Of a stretch of DNA of 32,329 nucleotides, positions 7,301-16,465 are shown piece after piece (the first letter of the stretch is position 1; each line of letters begins with the position of its first letter). The notes under the pieces were generated by a model. That model saw only the letters and a program-made list of their open reading frames with translations. It did no database searches and was not told the origin of the DNA. The stretch is taken from positions 1 through 32,329 of the forward strand of contig JABMQY010000010.1 in the NCBI GenBank assembly GCA_013202975.1. Direction: 5' to 3'. The stretch is from Candidatus Saganbacteria bacterium. Lineage in GTDB: Bacteria > Margulisbacteria > WOR-1 > XYC2-FULL-46-14. The position numbers and the translations under genes are program-made.

Positions 7301-7328
7301 CTTTCGCATGCTTCGATGAAAAATTTCA
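7301..7328 (-). promoter_or_regulatory. Candidate sigma-28-like promoter of the 167-residue gene
   Basis: On the minus strand TGAAATTT (7328-7321), 12 nt, then TGCGAAAG (7308-7301). The -10-like block is the weakest of the four. Yet 18 bp around the upstream block (7312-7329) match 2092-2109 with a single difference, which is the best evidence that this is a conserved site. Confidence 0.45.
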
Positions 7329-7350
7329 GACTATTTTATCCATTCTTGAA

Positions 7351-7379
7351 TTGACCCCTTCCTTCAATAAGAGTAAAAT
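7351..7379 (+). promoter_or_regulatory. Housekeeping-type promoter of the secreted protein gene
   Basis: TTGACC (7351-7356), a 17-nt spacer, then TAAAAT (7374-7379): close to the sigma-70 consensus with ideal spacing. The -10 ends 8 nt before the ATG at 7388, so the transcript would be nearly leaderless. Only a short AAGG lies 3 nt before the ATG. Confidence 0.6.
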
Positions 7380-7387
7380 TAAGGCAA

Positions 7388-9868
7388 ATGCGCAAGGGAA
7401 TTGCTATCTTATTCATCCTGTTTGCCATCGCAGTTTCTGCCACAGCAAACACAATAATATTTAAGGATCAGGCAGGAAGAATAAATCTTTACACTAATTC
7501 CAACCATTACCAGTCAAATGATATTTCCAGCAATTTTGCCCTGATCAAGAAAGTAGCGGAAACAACCAAAGAGGTCATCTTTTCACAAGACAAAAACGAA
7601 ATATCCGCAGCATTCGTAAGTAATGAATCGTTGTCCATAATTTATTCAAAAGATTATGGATTAAACTTCAAGAGAATCAATACCTCCGCTAAATTAAAAA
7701 ATGCGGACATAAAACACTATTTATTAAAAAACAGCACCACCCATATTGTTTATAGAATAAAAGATGAGCATTATTATATTCATTCAGCAGATAATGGCCT
7801 CTCTTTTAGCCCTCCCCTTCTCTTGAATAACGAATCGGCCGCAGTGAAATCGGATTTTATTACAAACGATAATCTGACAGCCTTTGCTCTTTTGGACAAA
7901 GACAACAAAGCGGTTCTTTGTTCAAAATCAATCAATAACGGACTAAGTTTTTCAAAATCCGAGATAAAAAGACCCGGTTTTGACCAATTTCAGGATATTG
8001 CCCTATTTTTTGACAATGGAAATTCTCTTCATCTTTTGGCAGTAGCAACTGATAAAAATAATTACAAGCTTTATCATTACAAACAAAATGAGGGCCAGTG
8101 GGAGAGAAATCTACTCTATGAAAGCAGTGAAAAAATATATGACCTAAAAGCATTATCCCTTAAAGAGACAAATGCCCAGATTCTAACTTATCAGTCCGGC
8201 AAAAACAGAGTCTTCTGGGCTCTTTCTGTTGATAATGGCAAAAACATATCAGCGCCCCAAGAAATTCTTTTGCAAGACACCACGATGCAAACCATCTTTT
8301 ATGACAATCAAAAGCTCTATTTTGTTTCGGATAAAGGATTAAATGAGATTCAAAACTCTGCGCCCGCAAAAACTTATATTGTGTCCCCAAAAAACCAAAC
8401 CAGCATCAGAGGAACAACTTTAAAATTTAAACTAAAAAGTGAAGACATAGATGAAAATGAATTGCTCTATAAAATCGACCTCAGCCTGGATAAAGATTTT
8501 ATTCAGGATACACTATTGTCTTACACTACGTCATCTGAAGCATCAATTAACATCCCCTTTACCTCCGGTCGATTTTATATTATGGCCTCTGCCTGTGACG
8601 GAATAGCCCGGGGTGAATACAGTCCCCCGGTAGAAATCAACATAGACAACCAGTCTCCCACAATTGAACGTATCGAGTATCCGCAATCAATCAACACCAA
8701 TAATTTTAATGTTAAGATTGTCTTTTCTGAACCAATCACCTATGAATCCGGGTCAATTTTCTCTCTGGAAAATTTATCCTCAAAAAAACCATTAGTCATA
8801 AAAGAACTTTTTGCAGATACTGCATCAATTGAAGCAAAGCTCGAGATTCCGTCTCTTGACGAAGGCACTTATTCCCTTAAAATAAATAATATATCGGATC
8901 AGGCAGGAAATCCGCTTGCGACAAAGAAGCAGTTAACCGTTAGCGTTGACCGAAAATCCCCCATGGTAAATATAATCCAGCCCCACTCAGGCAACTGGTT
9001 CAAGGCAAGCGCAAATATCCTGATTGAAGCAAATATCTCTGACCTGCAAAATGACATTGCTTCAAATCCCCAAATAACCCTTTTAATTGACAAACAACTT
9101 CTTAAGACTACTGGTTTTTATAATAAAAATAATAAGAAATTAATGGGTTTTTTTACGGTTCCGGATGGAGTAACGAACGGTAAACATAACCTTGAGCTTT
9201 CAATTTTGGACAATGCCGGACATGCCGGGTCAGCCAAGACCTCGCTTATGATTGATTCCTCCCCTCCCAAGGCCGCTCCCCCCAACAGCCCCAGCGGAGA
9301 AAAAAAGAAAATCAATATCAGTTTTGTTGAAGGGGGCTCTGGATTAGACCGCGAAAGCTCAATCTTTCAGGTTACATACAGCAGCAAAGAAGTAAATGGA
9401 ACCATTGAAGCTTATGAAAATAGCATAATATTCTATCCACAATCGGAGCTGGTCGATGGAAAATATAATATTAACATCTCATTGCGCGACAAGGCAGGAA
9501 ATAGCGCCTCCCCCCTGCATTTTATCATTGAAATCCAGGATGGTTTTAGCTCAAAAGATATAGAGAATAAGAGCGGAAGCACAGCATCGCTGCGTTATGG
9601 TCCCAATCCCTTTGACCCGCAAAAAGAAGCATGGAAATTACAATATTCATTAAGTTCCGCAAGTGAAGCCAATTTTTTTGTATTTACTTTAACCGGAAGA
9701 AATGTAAACAGGGCTTTTTCCTCCTCTTCCACTCTGCATAATATCAGCTGGGATGGGTTGGATCAGTTCGGAAAAATAGTTCCAAATGGCGTGTACCTTT
9801 TTGCAATTGTAAGAGGCGGCCTGACATCTTCAGAAATCCAGAGAGGAAGAATTATTGTTTTAAGATAA
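7388..9868 (+). CDS. Large secreted protein: Asp-box-like repeats, Ig-like domains, FlgD-like C-terminus
   Basis: An 826-residue exported protein. A signal peptide covers about residues 1-20 (MRKGIAILFILFAIAVSATA). Residues 25-325 look like a beta-propeller, with Asp-box-like motifs SKDYGLNF (87-94), SADNGLSF (133-140), SINNGLSF (181-188) and SVDNGKNI (280-287). Residues 330-625 hold Ig/fibronectin-like domains, each introduced by a D-x-x-x-P turn (DNQSPTIERI, DRKSPMVNII, DSSPPKAAPP). Residues 735-815 match the FlgD Ig-like domain (YGPNPFDPQKE, SWDGLDQFGKIVPNGVYLF), which in several phyla ends secreted surface proteins. Sialidases also use Asp-boxes, but I see no catalytic set, so binding or structure is likelier. 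Its stop codon directly abuts the stop of the convergent sugar transferase gene. Confidence 0.88.
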   Translation: MRKGIAILFILFAIAVSATANTIIFKDQAGRINLYTNSNHYQSNDISSNFALIKKVAETTKEVIFSQDKNEISAAFVSNESLSIIYSKDYGLNFKRINTSAKLKNADIKHYLLKNSTTHIVYRIKDEHYYIHSADNGLSFSPPLLLNNESAAVKSDFITNDNLTAFALLDKDNKAVLCSKSINNGLSFSKSEIKRPGFDQFQDIALFFDNGNSLHLLAVATDKNNYKLYHYKQNEGQWERNLLYESSEKIYDLKALSLKETNAQILTYQSGKNRVFWALSVDNGKNISAPQEILLQDTTMQTIFYDNQKLYFVSDKGLNEIQNSAPAKTYIVSPKNQTSIRGTTLKFKLKSEDIDENELLYKIDLSLDKDFIQDTLLSYTTSSEASINIPFTSGRFYIMASACDGIARGEYSPPVEINIDNQSPTIERIEYPQSINTNNFNVKIVFSEPITYESGSIFSLENLSSKKPLVIKELFADTASIEAKLEIPSLDEGTYSLKINNISDQAGNPLATKKQLTVSVDRKSPMVNIIQPHSGNWFKASANILIEANISDLQNDIASNPQITLLIDKQLLKTTGFYNKNNKKLMGFFTVPDGVTNGKHNLELSILDNAGHAGSAKTSLMIDSSPPKAAPPNSPSGEKKKINISFVEGGSGLDRESSIFQVTYSSKEVNGTIEAYENSIIFYPQSELVDGKYNINISLRDKAGNSASPLHFIIEIQDGFSSKDIENKSGSTASLRYGPNPFDPQKEAWKLQYSLSSASEANFFVFTLTGRNVNRAFSSSSTLHNISWDGLDQFGKIVPNGVYLFAIVRGGLTSSEIQRGRIIVLR

Positions 9869-11209
9869 TCAGTAAGCCCCGCTGCCAAACAAAACAGCCG
9901 GAATAGTTTTAAAAAGTAATTTAATATCCAGCCAGAGCGACCAATTTTCGATATAATAAATATCCAGTCTAACCATATCTTCAAAAGGCAATAGCGAGCG
10001 GCCGGATACCTGCCATAAACCGGTTATCCCGGGGGTAATACGAAGCCTCTTGAGATGCCATGAGGAATACTTTTCAACTTCGTGCGGAAGCGGCGGGCGG
10101 GGGCCAACCAGACTCATCTCCCCCAATAAAACATTAAAAAGCTGGGGAAGCTCATCTATGCTGAATTTTCTGATAAATTTACCAATCCTTGTAACCCGGG
10201 GGTCTTCCTTTATCTTAAATATATGCCCTTCAACTTCAGACTTTTCTTCTAAAGAAGACAAAAGTTTCTGCGCGCCGGAAACCATAGACCTGAATTTGTA
10301 ACAATTAAATTTCGTCCCATTCTTCCCAACCCGCAGCTGCTTAAAGAAAACCGCCCCCTTCGAATCAATCTTTACTAAAACTGCAACAAGAAGGAACAAA
10401 GGAATAAGAAGAATAAGCAAAAAGAAAGAGAGCAAAACATCAAAAATTCTCTTAACCGCGGCTTTTATTCCAGAAAGCCCGATCTCAGAGACAGTGATTA
10501 AGGGAATCCCGCCAACCTCATCAACATCAACCCTGCTGGCAATTAATTCCAGCAGTCCGGGGACGATCTTAAATTTAATATTAAGGACTTCGCATTCGGT
10601 TATAATGTCTAAAATCTGCTGGTGAGATAAATTGCTGGATGCAATTATCAGCTCATCAACCTGATTTGTAATTATTGACTGCTTAATTGATTTAGGATCC
10701 GGACCGACATATCCAACCGGCACATAGCCTAATGATTTATCCTTCAAAAACTTATTAAAGAGCAGCTTAGCAATTTCATTCTCGCCCAAAATTAAAACCT
10801 TCCCCACGCCAATCCCCCGTTTGAGCAGGTAAATTCTAGAGTATGAAGCTATTATCCTTGAAAACCCGATCAAGAATATGGCCATCCACCAGGCATTCAA
10901 TATTAAAAGACGTGAGAACCAAAAACCACGGTATAAGAAAAGTAAGCCAAAAAGCAAAAGAGAAGCAACGCTTACTCCCCAGACAATTCTGGCTAATTCG
11001 TCAATCGTGCCGCCCCCTCTTTCATTTCTATAGAAACCGATTAAATTAAAAACCGCCAGCCACAGAATTGTTACAAAAATCAAAACGCCGCCGTACTGAC
11101 CAATCGGCCCAACCGGTTCCGGTCCGATAAAAGCCAAAACCTCAAAACGAAAATAATAGGCCAGAATAAAAGAAATGTTGATTAATAATGCATCAATTAA
11201 TAATTTCAT
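9869..11209 (-). CDS. Undecaprenyl-phosphate sugar phosphotransferase (exopolysaccharide initiating enzyme)
   Basis: Polyisoprenyl-phosphate hexose-1-phosphate transferase of the WbaP/WcaJ class. It moves a sugar-1-phosphate onto undecaprenyl phosphate at the inner membrane to start a glycan repeat unit. N-terminal membrane segments (about 1-125) are followed by a Rossmann-like CoA_binding_3 region (about 137-240), a further hydrophobic helix (about 255-280), and the catalytic PF02397 domain. That domain shows KFRSM (305-309), DELPQLFNVL (352-361), SLVGPRP (366-372) and GITGLWQVSGR (394-404). Length 446 is typical. It is the last gene of a minus-strand run and overlaps the upstream ligase/polymerase gene by ATGA. 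The sugar it uses (glucose, galactose or other) cannot be read from the sequence. Confidence 0.93.
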   Translation of the reverse strand: MKLLIDALLINISFILAYYFRFEVLAFIGPEPVGPIGQYGGVLIFVTILWLAVFNLIGFYRNERGGGTIDELARIVWGVSVASLLLFGLLFLYRGFWFSRLLILNAWWMAIFLIGFSRIIASYSRIYLLKRGIGVGKVLILGENEIAKLLFNKFLKDKSLGYVPVGYVGPDPKSIKQSIITNQVDELIIASSNLSHQQILDIITECEVLNIKFKIVPGLLELIASRVDVDEVGGIPLITVSEIGLSGIKAAVKRIFDVLLSFFLLILLIPLFLLVAVLVKIDSKGAVFFKQLRVGKNGTKFNCYKFRSMVSGAQKLLSSLEEKSEVEGHIFKIKEDPRVTRIGKFIRKFSIDELPQLFNVLLGEMSLVGPRPPLPHEVEKYSSWHLKRLRITPGITGLWQVSGRSLLPFEDMVRLDIYYIENWSLWLDIKLLFKTIPAVLFGSGAY

Positions 11210-13494
11210 CTGCCAAGCATCCTCTTTGCATAAGAATTATTGGGATCAAGGGATAAAACAGTTTCAAATTCTTCCCGGGCTTTTTTCCTCTCCCCATTTT
11301 TAAAATAAATTGTACCCAAAACATTATACCCTTCTATGAATTTAGGATTTTCCATAATGATTTCCTGGACCATTACAAAAGCTTTTCCGTAATCACCCAG
11401 ATTGACAAGATCCCAAATCACTTTTATTTTTGCTTCAATGATATTAGGATTTAATCGATAGGCTTCTTTATAAAATGTAATTGCTCGATCAGAATTATTA
11501 TCTTTTTGCGCAAGATGAGCCATAATTATATATACCTCAGCATAATAGGGATCGATTTTTAATGCATAAGCTGCCATTTGCTCTGATTGCTCCAGTTTAT
11601 TTTGCATAAGGTATATCCTGGATAAAATATAAAAATTATCCGCATTGTATGGGTCAACCTTAGTCCCATAGCTTAGAATTTCAATCGCCTCTTTATAAAG
11701 AGGAGCCTTGTCTTTTTCTAATTTTAGCGCAGCAGCATAATTAATCAGGCTGATCCCCTTGTGCGTAATAGGTCCGCCTTCAAATGGCTGTATATTAAGT
11801 GAAGCCTCAAAGGAACCTATTGCCGGCTTAAAGTTTCTGCCCTGGCTCAGGGTTTTTCCCATTTTAAAGGCTTTATCGGCCCTGAATGGAATGGATGATA
11901 AATAAATAAGAAATATAGAGACTAAAACAATGATAGCAATGGGAATTAATGGTATATAATCAACATCAGCTCTTTTATCATCTTTTTTATCTACTCTTTC
12001 ATCGGGTAGCTCTTTGACCTTTACCACGACTGCCCACATAACCCAAAAGAGAGAGGTTATTGCGACAACTCCAAAACTAAACTGGTTTTGAATAAGATAT
12101 GCTGTAATAGCTGCTATAAATGCAGCAAATATCAATCCTTTTTGAGGAGAAAAACTACTAAGCTGTTTAAAGCCATGCCTAAAAACCAGCCCCAAGACCA
12201 GAAGATAGGCAAAAAAGGAAACCAATCCCCGGGTAACCGGGACATCAAGGGTTTCGTTATGACAGCGGTCTTGTTTTACATGAAAAGCTTCTTTGAAACG
12301 AAAAAGATCGGTCTCATATCTGGGAAAGACCATCTTTAACACTTCCGGCCCGATCCCAAAAAGAGGATAATCAGCAATTATTCTAAAAGCACTCTTCCAG
12401 GTCTCACCCCGCGACCCGGCTGCCCCCTCAAACTCGATTTCTGAAGATTCAACCTTGATCTCACTGGCCATCCTGGAAAAAAGAGAAAACTGAGGATCTG
12501 CAATTGTAATACCGGTAACCATAGCCAAAGCAATAAATAATATTCCCAGTTTCTGCCAATTTTGGATAATAATTTTACGGGGACAGACAAAGAAAAACAG
12601 AGACAGGGCGGCAAAAAAACCCAAAAATCCACCCCTGCTTTGGGTGTAAAATAAGGCAGTATAAATTAGAATCAGGCCGGCTCCAAGCAAGATATCTGAC
12701 AGCAATGGATCCATATCATCAAATTTATAGGCAAACAAAATAGCCCCAAAAGCACAAATCCCAAATCCCAGATACCAGAAGAAAACTCCGACCGGCCCCA
12801 GAGGATTAATCATTTGTCCCAGAGGATAAATCATAAAAAGAAAAGCTAAAACAGGGATAAAGAAATATAGAAAAGGCAAAAATGAACCACCTTCTGTCCC
12901 TTTCTCCCTTTTTGGAAATAGAAATAAAGCAAAAGTCAGTAAAAATGACATATCTGCATAAGCCGCATAAAAATTAGGCTGTCCAATAGTGGCAATAACT
13001 CTCTGCCAGGTGACAACCCCACCCCAGGCGTAGGGATCGATACCTTTACGCTGGATAATGGCATAAATCGCCATAATAACACCGGCAGAAAACACAGTGG
13101 CAACAAGCCGCCGAACTGCCTTCAGGTCGGTTATATAATTAGTAGCAACAAAGAAAATCAGACCGAAATTATAGAGAGTAATCAATCCCTCAAACCTGCC
13201 GTAAAATCCAAAAAGACTAATATAAACATGAACAGCGGTGATTGTTGCAACTGTGCAGGCTAATAAATAAGTCAGGACCGGCCAGTCTAATACCGACCGA
13301 ACAAATTTATTCTCACGAAAAATGAGGATTTTTATAGCCCAGACGCTAAAGATTATAATAGTGAAAAAGCGTATGGTAGTTGCCTTGGTTAGTGAAAAAA
13401 CAATTCCAATTCTGCGGTCAAAAATAACAGCCGCCAAAAAGAGCAGAGCCAGGAATAATACTTCTATAATTATATTAAAGTGCTTTTGTTTCAT
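11206..13494 (-). CDS. O-antigen ligase/polymerase family membrane protein with C-terminal TPR repeats
   Basis: A 762-residue protein with about a dozen membrane segments in residues 10-540. It carries the Wzy_C/O-antigen ligase signature: a large periplasmic loop after GSRGETWKSAFRIIADYPLFGIGPEV and including the conserved R-x-H/N-E-T region (QDRCHNETLDVPVTRGL). The last about 200 residues contain TPR units (DPYNADNFYILSRIYLMQNKLEQSEQ, DPYYAEVYIIMAHLAQKDNNSDRA, NPKFIEGYNVLGTIYFKNGERKKA). It would polymerise or transfer lipid-linked glycan on the outer face of the inner membrane. Whether it acts as a Wzy polymerase, an O-antigen ligase or a protein glycosyltransferase cannot be decided. TPR-fused members occur in several phyla. 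The gene overlaps GT4 upstream by 20 bp and the initiating enzyme downstream by 4 bp. Confidence 0.9.
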   Translation of the reverse strand: MKQKHFNIIIEVLFLALLFLAAVIFDRRIGIVFSLTKATTIRFFTIIIFSVWAIKILIFRENKFVRSVLDWPVLTYLLACTVATITAVHVYISLFGFYGRFEGLITLYNFGLIFFVATNYITDLKAVRRLVATVFSAGVIMAIYAIIQRKGIDPYAWGGVVTWQRVIATIGQPNFYAAYADMSFLLTFALFLFPKREKGTEGGSFLPFLYFFIPVLAFLFMIYPLGQMINPLGPVGVFFWYLGFGICAFGAILFAYKFDDMDPLLSDILLGAGLILIYTALFYTQSRGGFLGFFAALSLFFFVCPRKIIIQNWQKLGILFIALAMVTGITIADPQFSLFSRMASEIKVESSEIEFEGAAGSRGETWKSAFRIIADYPLFGIGPEVLKMVFPRYETDLFRFKEAFHVKQDRCHNETLDVPVTRGLVSFFAYLLVLGLVFRHGFKQLSSFSPQKGLIFAAFIAAITAYLIQNQFSFGVVAITSLFWVMWAVVVKVKELPDERVDKKDDKRADVDYIPLIPIAIIVLVSIFLIYLSSIPFRADKAFKMGKTLSQGRNFKPAIGSFEASLNIQPFEGGPITHKGISLINYAAALKLEKDKAPLYKEAIEILSYGTKVDPYNADNFYILSRIYLMQNKLEQSEQMAAYALKIDPYYAEVYIIMAHLAQKDNNSDRAITFYKEAYRLNPNIIEAKIKVIWDLVNLGDYGKAFVMVQEIIMENPKFIEGYNVLGTIYFKNGERKKAREEFETVLSLDPNNSYAKRMLGR

Positions 13495-14563
13495 TGAGAA
13501 ATCCTATAATCTTCTCCCTAAATACAATCTTATCAAACTTTTGGGCATGTTTTCTAACAAAATCGCGATCAAATGATATTTTCTCAAAACGAGCTACAGC
13601 ATCAAGAAGAGAATCAACGCTCTGTTCTTTGAAAAAGAGCCCAGTTTTCTGATCAACAATTGTCTCAAGCGCCCCACCCCGTTTATATGCAATAGTCGGT
13701 CGCCCAGATGCGGCCCCTTCAAGCGGCACCATTCCAAAATCTTCTTCGCCGGTAAAAAGTAGGGCCCTGCATTCAGAATACAACCTTTTAAGTTCGACAT
13801 CATCGACTAGACCCAAAAACTCAATATTAAGTGAAGCAGATTTTTTCAGGGTTTTTCTGGCCGGCCCATCCCCTACAATCTTTAAAGGCAAACCCAAACG
13901 AGAAAAAGCCTCAATTGCGATATCAATTCTTTTATATCCCAAAAGACGGGAAACGATCAAAAAATAATTCTTATTGTTTTTGTCCGGACTAAAAGTCTTA
14001 GTTTCAATAGGAGGATTTATTACTGCCGACTCCCTATTATAAAAGGAACTTATGCGTTTTGCGACTGCCCTTGAATTGGCAATAAAATAATCCACCTGAT
14101 TGTTTGTTTGCAGGTCCCACTTCTTGAGCCTATCCAGGAAAAAGGGCAAAAGCTTTTTTGCTGCAATATTAATATTTTCTTGTTTTATATAATCATCGTA
14201 TCTCCAAACAAAGCGCATCGGATTATGGCAATAACAAACATGGAGAGCATCTTTTCTCTTCTTTGCCCCCTTGGCATAGGCCGAGCTTGAAGAAAGAACT
14301 AAATCATATTCACTTAGGTCAAAACTCTCAATTGCTTTTGGGTAAAACCAAAAGTAATAGCGATATTTTTGCATAACAAAAGGAAGTTTTTGCATAAAAG
14401 AGGTCCGGATATCCATTTGCTTAAAAATTTCCGGCATTCGCTTTTCATCATAAATTGAGGTGTAAATTGGGGCATCCGGGAAAATATCATGCAGTGCCGC
14501 AACAACCCTCTCTGCCCCGCCAAATTGGTTTAAATAATCGTGGACAATGGCTATTTTTTTCAC
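13475..14563 (-). CDS. Glycosyltransferase family 4
   Basis: A 362-residue cytoplasmic GT-B enzyme that would add a sugar from a nucleotide donor to the lipid-linked glycan. The N-terminal acceptor half opens with IAIVHDYLNQFGGAERVV (4-21). The donor-binding half has SRLLGYKRID (205-214), VGDGP (230-234) and the E-x7-E type motif EEDFGMVPLEGAASGRPTIA (273-292). The SRLxxYKRxD pattern recalls WbaZ-like mannosyltransferases, but the donor is not certain. The start is GTG at 14563, overlapping the rmlD stop (GTGA). A GTG start fits the protein alignment better than any later ATG. The 3' end overlaps the ligase gene by 20 bp. Confidence 0.93.
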   Translation of the reverse strand: MKKIAIVHDYLNQFGGAERVVAALHDIFPDAPIYTSIYDEKRMPEIFKQMDIRTSFMQKLPFVMQKYRYYFWFYPKAIESFDLSEYDLVLSSSSAYAKGAKKRKDALHVCYCHNPMRFVWRYDDYIKQENINIAAKKLLPFFLDRLKKWDLQTNNQVDYFIANSRAVAKRISSFYNRESAVINPPIETKTFSPDKNNKNYFLIVSRLLGYKRIDIAIEAFSRLGLPLKIVGDGPARKTLKKSASLNIEFLGLVDDVELKRLYSECRALLFTGEEDFGMVPLEGAASGRPTIAYKRGGALETIVDQKTGLFFKEQSVDSLLDAVARFEKISFDRDFVRKHAQKFDKIVFREKIIGFLNETKAL

Positions 14564-15417
14564 AAAACTACAGAAGCAAGGTAATCCTTGAGTGCCTCAT
14601 CCCAGTTACGCATATCTTTTAATCCAATTTTTCTTAAACGGGCATTATCCAGCACAGAATATTTGGGCCGATGGGCTTTTGTTTTGAAATCTACAGAGGT
14701 TGCCTTCTCAACTTTTATATCAATTTTTAATATTTCAAATATTTTTGACGCAAACTCCCACCAGGAACACTGGCCGTTATTTGAAATATGATAAAGCCCA
14801 AAATGTTTGGTTTGTATTAATTGATATAATTTATTAGCTAAATCCAGAGTATAAGTCGGAGTAATTATTTCATCAGTAACAACCCTGATTTTTTCCTTAT
14901 TTTTTTCGCGCCTAAGCATCCCTTTAATAAAGTTTGTTCCGCCTTTTCCTAAGCACCCCGCCTCTCCATATAAACCACAAGTTCGGACAATAAAATGCTC
15001 CGGAAGAATCTCTGCTGCAAATTTTTCTCCCGCTAGTTTGGAGGCCCCATAAACCGTTTTGGGATTAGGAAGATCGTCTTCTGAATAAGGTGCGCCTTTA
15101 TTTCCATCAAAAACATAATCGGTTGATATATGAAGCAGGGTAATTTGAGTCCTTTTGCAGGCCATAGCAAGATTTTTTACAGCAATGGCATTAACCAGAT
15201 CCGCTAATTTAGGATTATCTTCACAATCGTCTACCTTATGGTAGGCGGCAGTGTTAATTACAATATTGGGACTATATTTCTTGAAAACCTGATCAATCTG
15301 AGAAGGATTGGTAATGTCTAAATCTTTAATGGTTAAAGGAATCTGTTCTTCTTTTGGAACAACCCTGCATAAATCTGTACCTAATTGTCCATCAGCGCCG
15401 ATAATAGCAATTTTCAC
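14560..15417 (-). CDS. rfbD: dTDP-4-dehydrorhamnose reductase
   Basis: RmlD/RfbD, last step of dTDP-L-rhamnose synthesis (NAD(P)H reduction of dTDP-4-dehydrorhamnose). 285 residues, normal length. Features: nucleotide-binding GADGQLG (7-13), DLDIT (32-36), NTAAYHKVDDCE (55-66), STDYVFDG (98-105) and catalytic Y123-x3-K127 (YGASK). A GTG start at 15417 follows the stop of the epimerase gene by 3 nt. RmlB is encoded far away at 31264 in the other minus-strand block; RmlA and RmlC are not seen in the window, though either could lie just beyond the right edge. Confidence 0.92.
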   Translation of the reverse strand: MKIAIIGADGQLGTDLCRVVPKEEQIPLTIKDLDITNPSQIDQVFKKYSPNIVINTAAYHKVDDCEDNPKLADLVNAIAVKNLAMACKRTQITLLHISTDYVFDGNKGAPYSEDDLPNPKTVYGASKLAGEKFAAEILPEHFIVRTCGLYGEAGCLGKGGTNFIKGMLRREKNKEKIRVVTDEIITPTYTLDLANKLYQLIQTKHFGLYHISNNGQCSWWEFASKIFEILKIDIKVEKATSVDFKTKAHRPKYSVLDNARLRKIGLKDMRNWDEALKDYLASVVL

Positions 15418-15420
15418 TTA

Positions 15421-16446
15421 TTAAAAAACCTTACCTATTATTTTGAGCTTCTTCTCCATTTCGGACAAAAGCTTCATCCACTCAATATTGTAATAAATAG
15501 GATTAGAAAAATCGCTGTAGCGTCCCGAGTGGAGGATGTTATATATTTCTAGAACTGCATCTTCAACCGAAAATTTCGCCTCAAAACCAATGGCCTTTTT
15601 AATCTTTTCTGCCGAAATCCGATAACTTCTTGATTCCTTGGTGCCAAAAAGGACTTCTACCGACACCGTGATCTGCTTTTTCAAAATCTCTCTTACCCAA
15701 TGACCAAGCTCTAAAATGCGATAATTCTTCTGAACCAGATTAAAGGTCTGTCCAGATATTTTTTCAGCATGAGCAGCCAGACAGGCAATATGAGCCCGGG
15801 AAACATCCTTCACATTTACCAGCGGCCTCCAATTATCTCCCGCACAGTAAACGTAAATGGTGTTGCGGGAACAGGCATCCTTAGTCATAGTATTAACCAC
15901 CAGATCCCAGCGCATGCGGGGAGAAAACCCATAAACAGTTGCCTGACGAATAATAACCGGATTAAACTTTGAAGAAACAAGAGATTTTAAGCCCTCTTCT
16001 GCATCAACCTTTGACTGTGCATATTCTGATTGCGGATTGGACGGATACTCTTCATCCGCAATTCCGTCAACATGGAATCCGATAACAGCTGCAGAAGATG
16101 CAAAGGTCAATCTGGACACCCCTTTTTTAATACAAGCCTCTGCCACCCGCATGGTTCCATCAAAGTTAATCTCTTTATTTGCTTTGGGATCAAATTCTGC
16201 GGTGGGATCGTTTGAAAGAGAACCAAGATGAACAACAGAAGAAACCCCGTCCAAAACTTCTTCCGGAAAATTACGGACATCCCCCTGAACCAAATCTATT
16301 TTTTCCCGAACATCTCTTAACGCCTCATCACCAAAATAAAGCTTATCAAAAACCCTCACCTTTTTACCCTGAGAAACCAGGTCATTTACCAGAACTGCAC
16401 CAATGTAACCGGCACCACCAGTAACCAATACTATATCTCTTCCCAT
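15421..16446 (-). CDS. NAD-dependent nucleotide-sugar epimerase/dehydratase
   Basis: An extended short-chain dehydrogenase of 341 residues with the NAD motif TGGAGYIG (9-16), GDVRN (55-59), the Ser region TFASSAAVIG (114-123) and catalytic Y142-x3-K146 (YAQSK). The C-terminal substrate-binding part includes WRPLVNVKDVSRAH. Members near this type epimerise or dehydrate UDP-, GDP- or dTDP-sugars; which one cannot be told. A strong Shine-Dalgarno (AGGAGGAG) precedes ATG 16446, implying strong translation. It lies between the DUF218 gene (19-nt gap) and rmlD. Confidence 0.88.
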   Translation of the reverse strand: MGRDIVLVTGGAGYIGAVLVNDLVSQGKKVRVFDKLYFGDEALRDVREKIDLVQGDVRNFPEEVLDGVSSVVHLGSLSNDPTAEFDPKANKEINFDGTMRVAEACIKKGVSRLTFASSAAVIGFHVDGIADEEYPSNPQSEYAQSKVDAEEGLKSLVSSKFNPVIIRQATVYGFSPRMRWDLVVNTMTKDACSRNTIYVYCAGDNWRPLVNVKDVSRAHIACLAAHAEKISGQTFNLVQKNYRILELGHWVREILKKQITVSVEVLFGTKESRSYRISAEKIKKAIGFEAKFSVEDAVLEIYNILHSGRYSDFSNPIYYNIEWMKLLSEMEKKLKIIGKVF

Positions 16447-16465
16447 CTTCTCCTCCTAAATTATA

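Noticed and set aside
7388-9868. Sialidase function for the Asp-box protein
   Set aside because: Asp-box-like motifs occur, but I could not find the arginine triad or Tyr/Glu catalytic residues.
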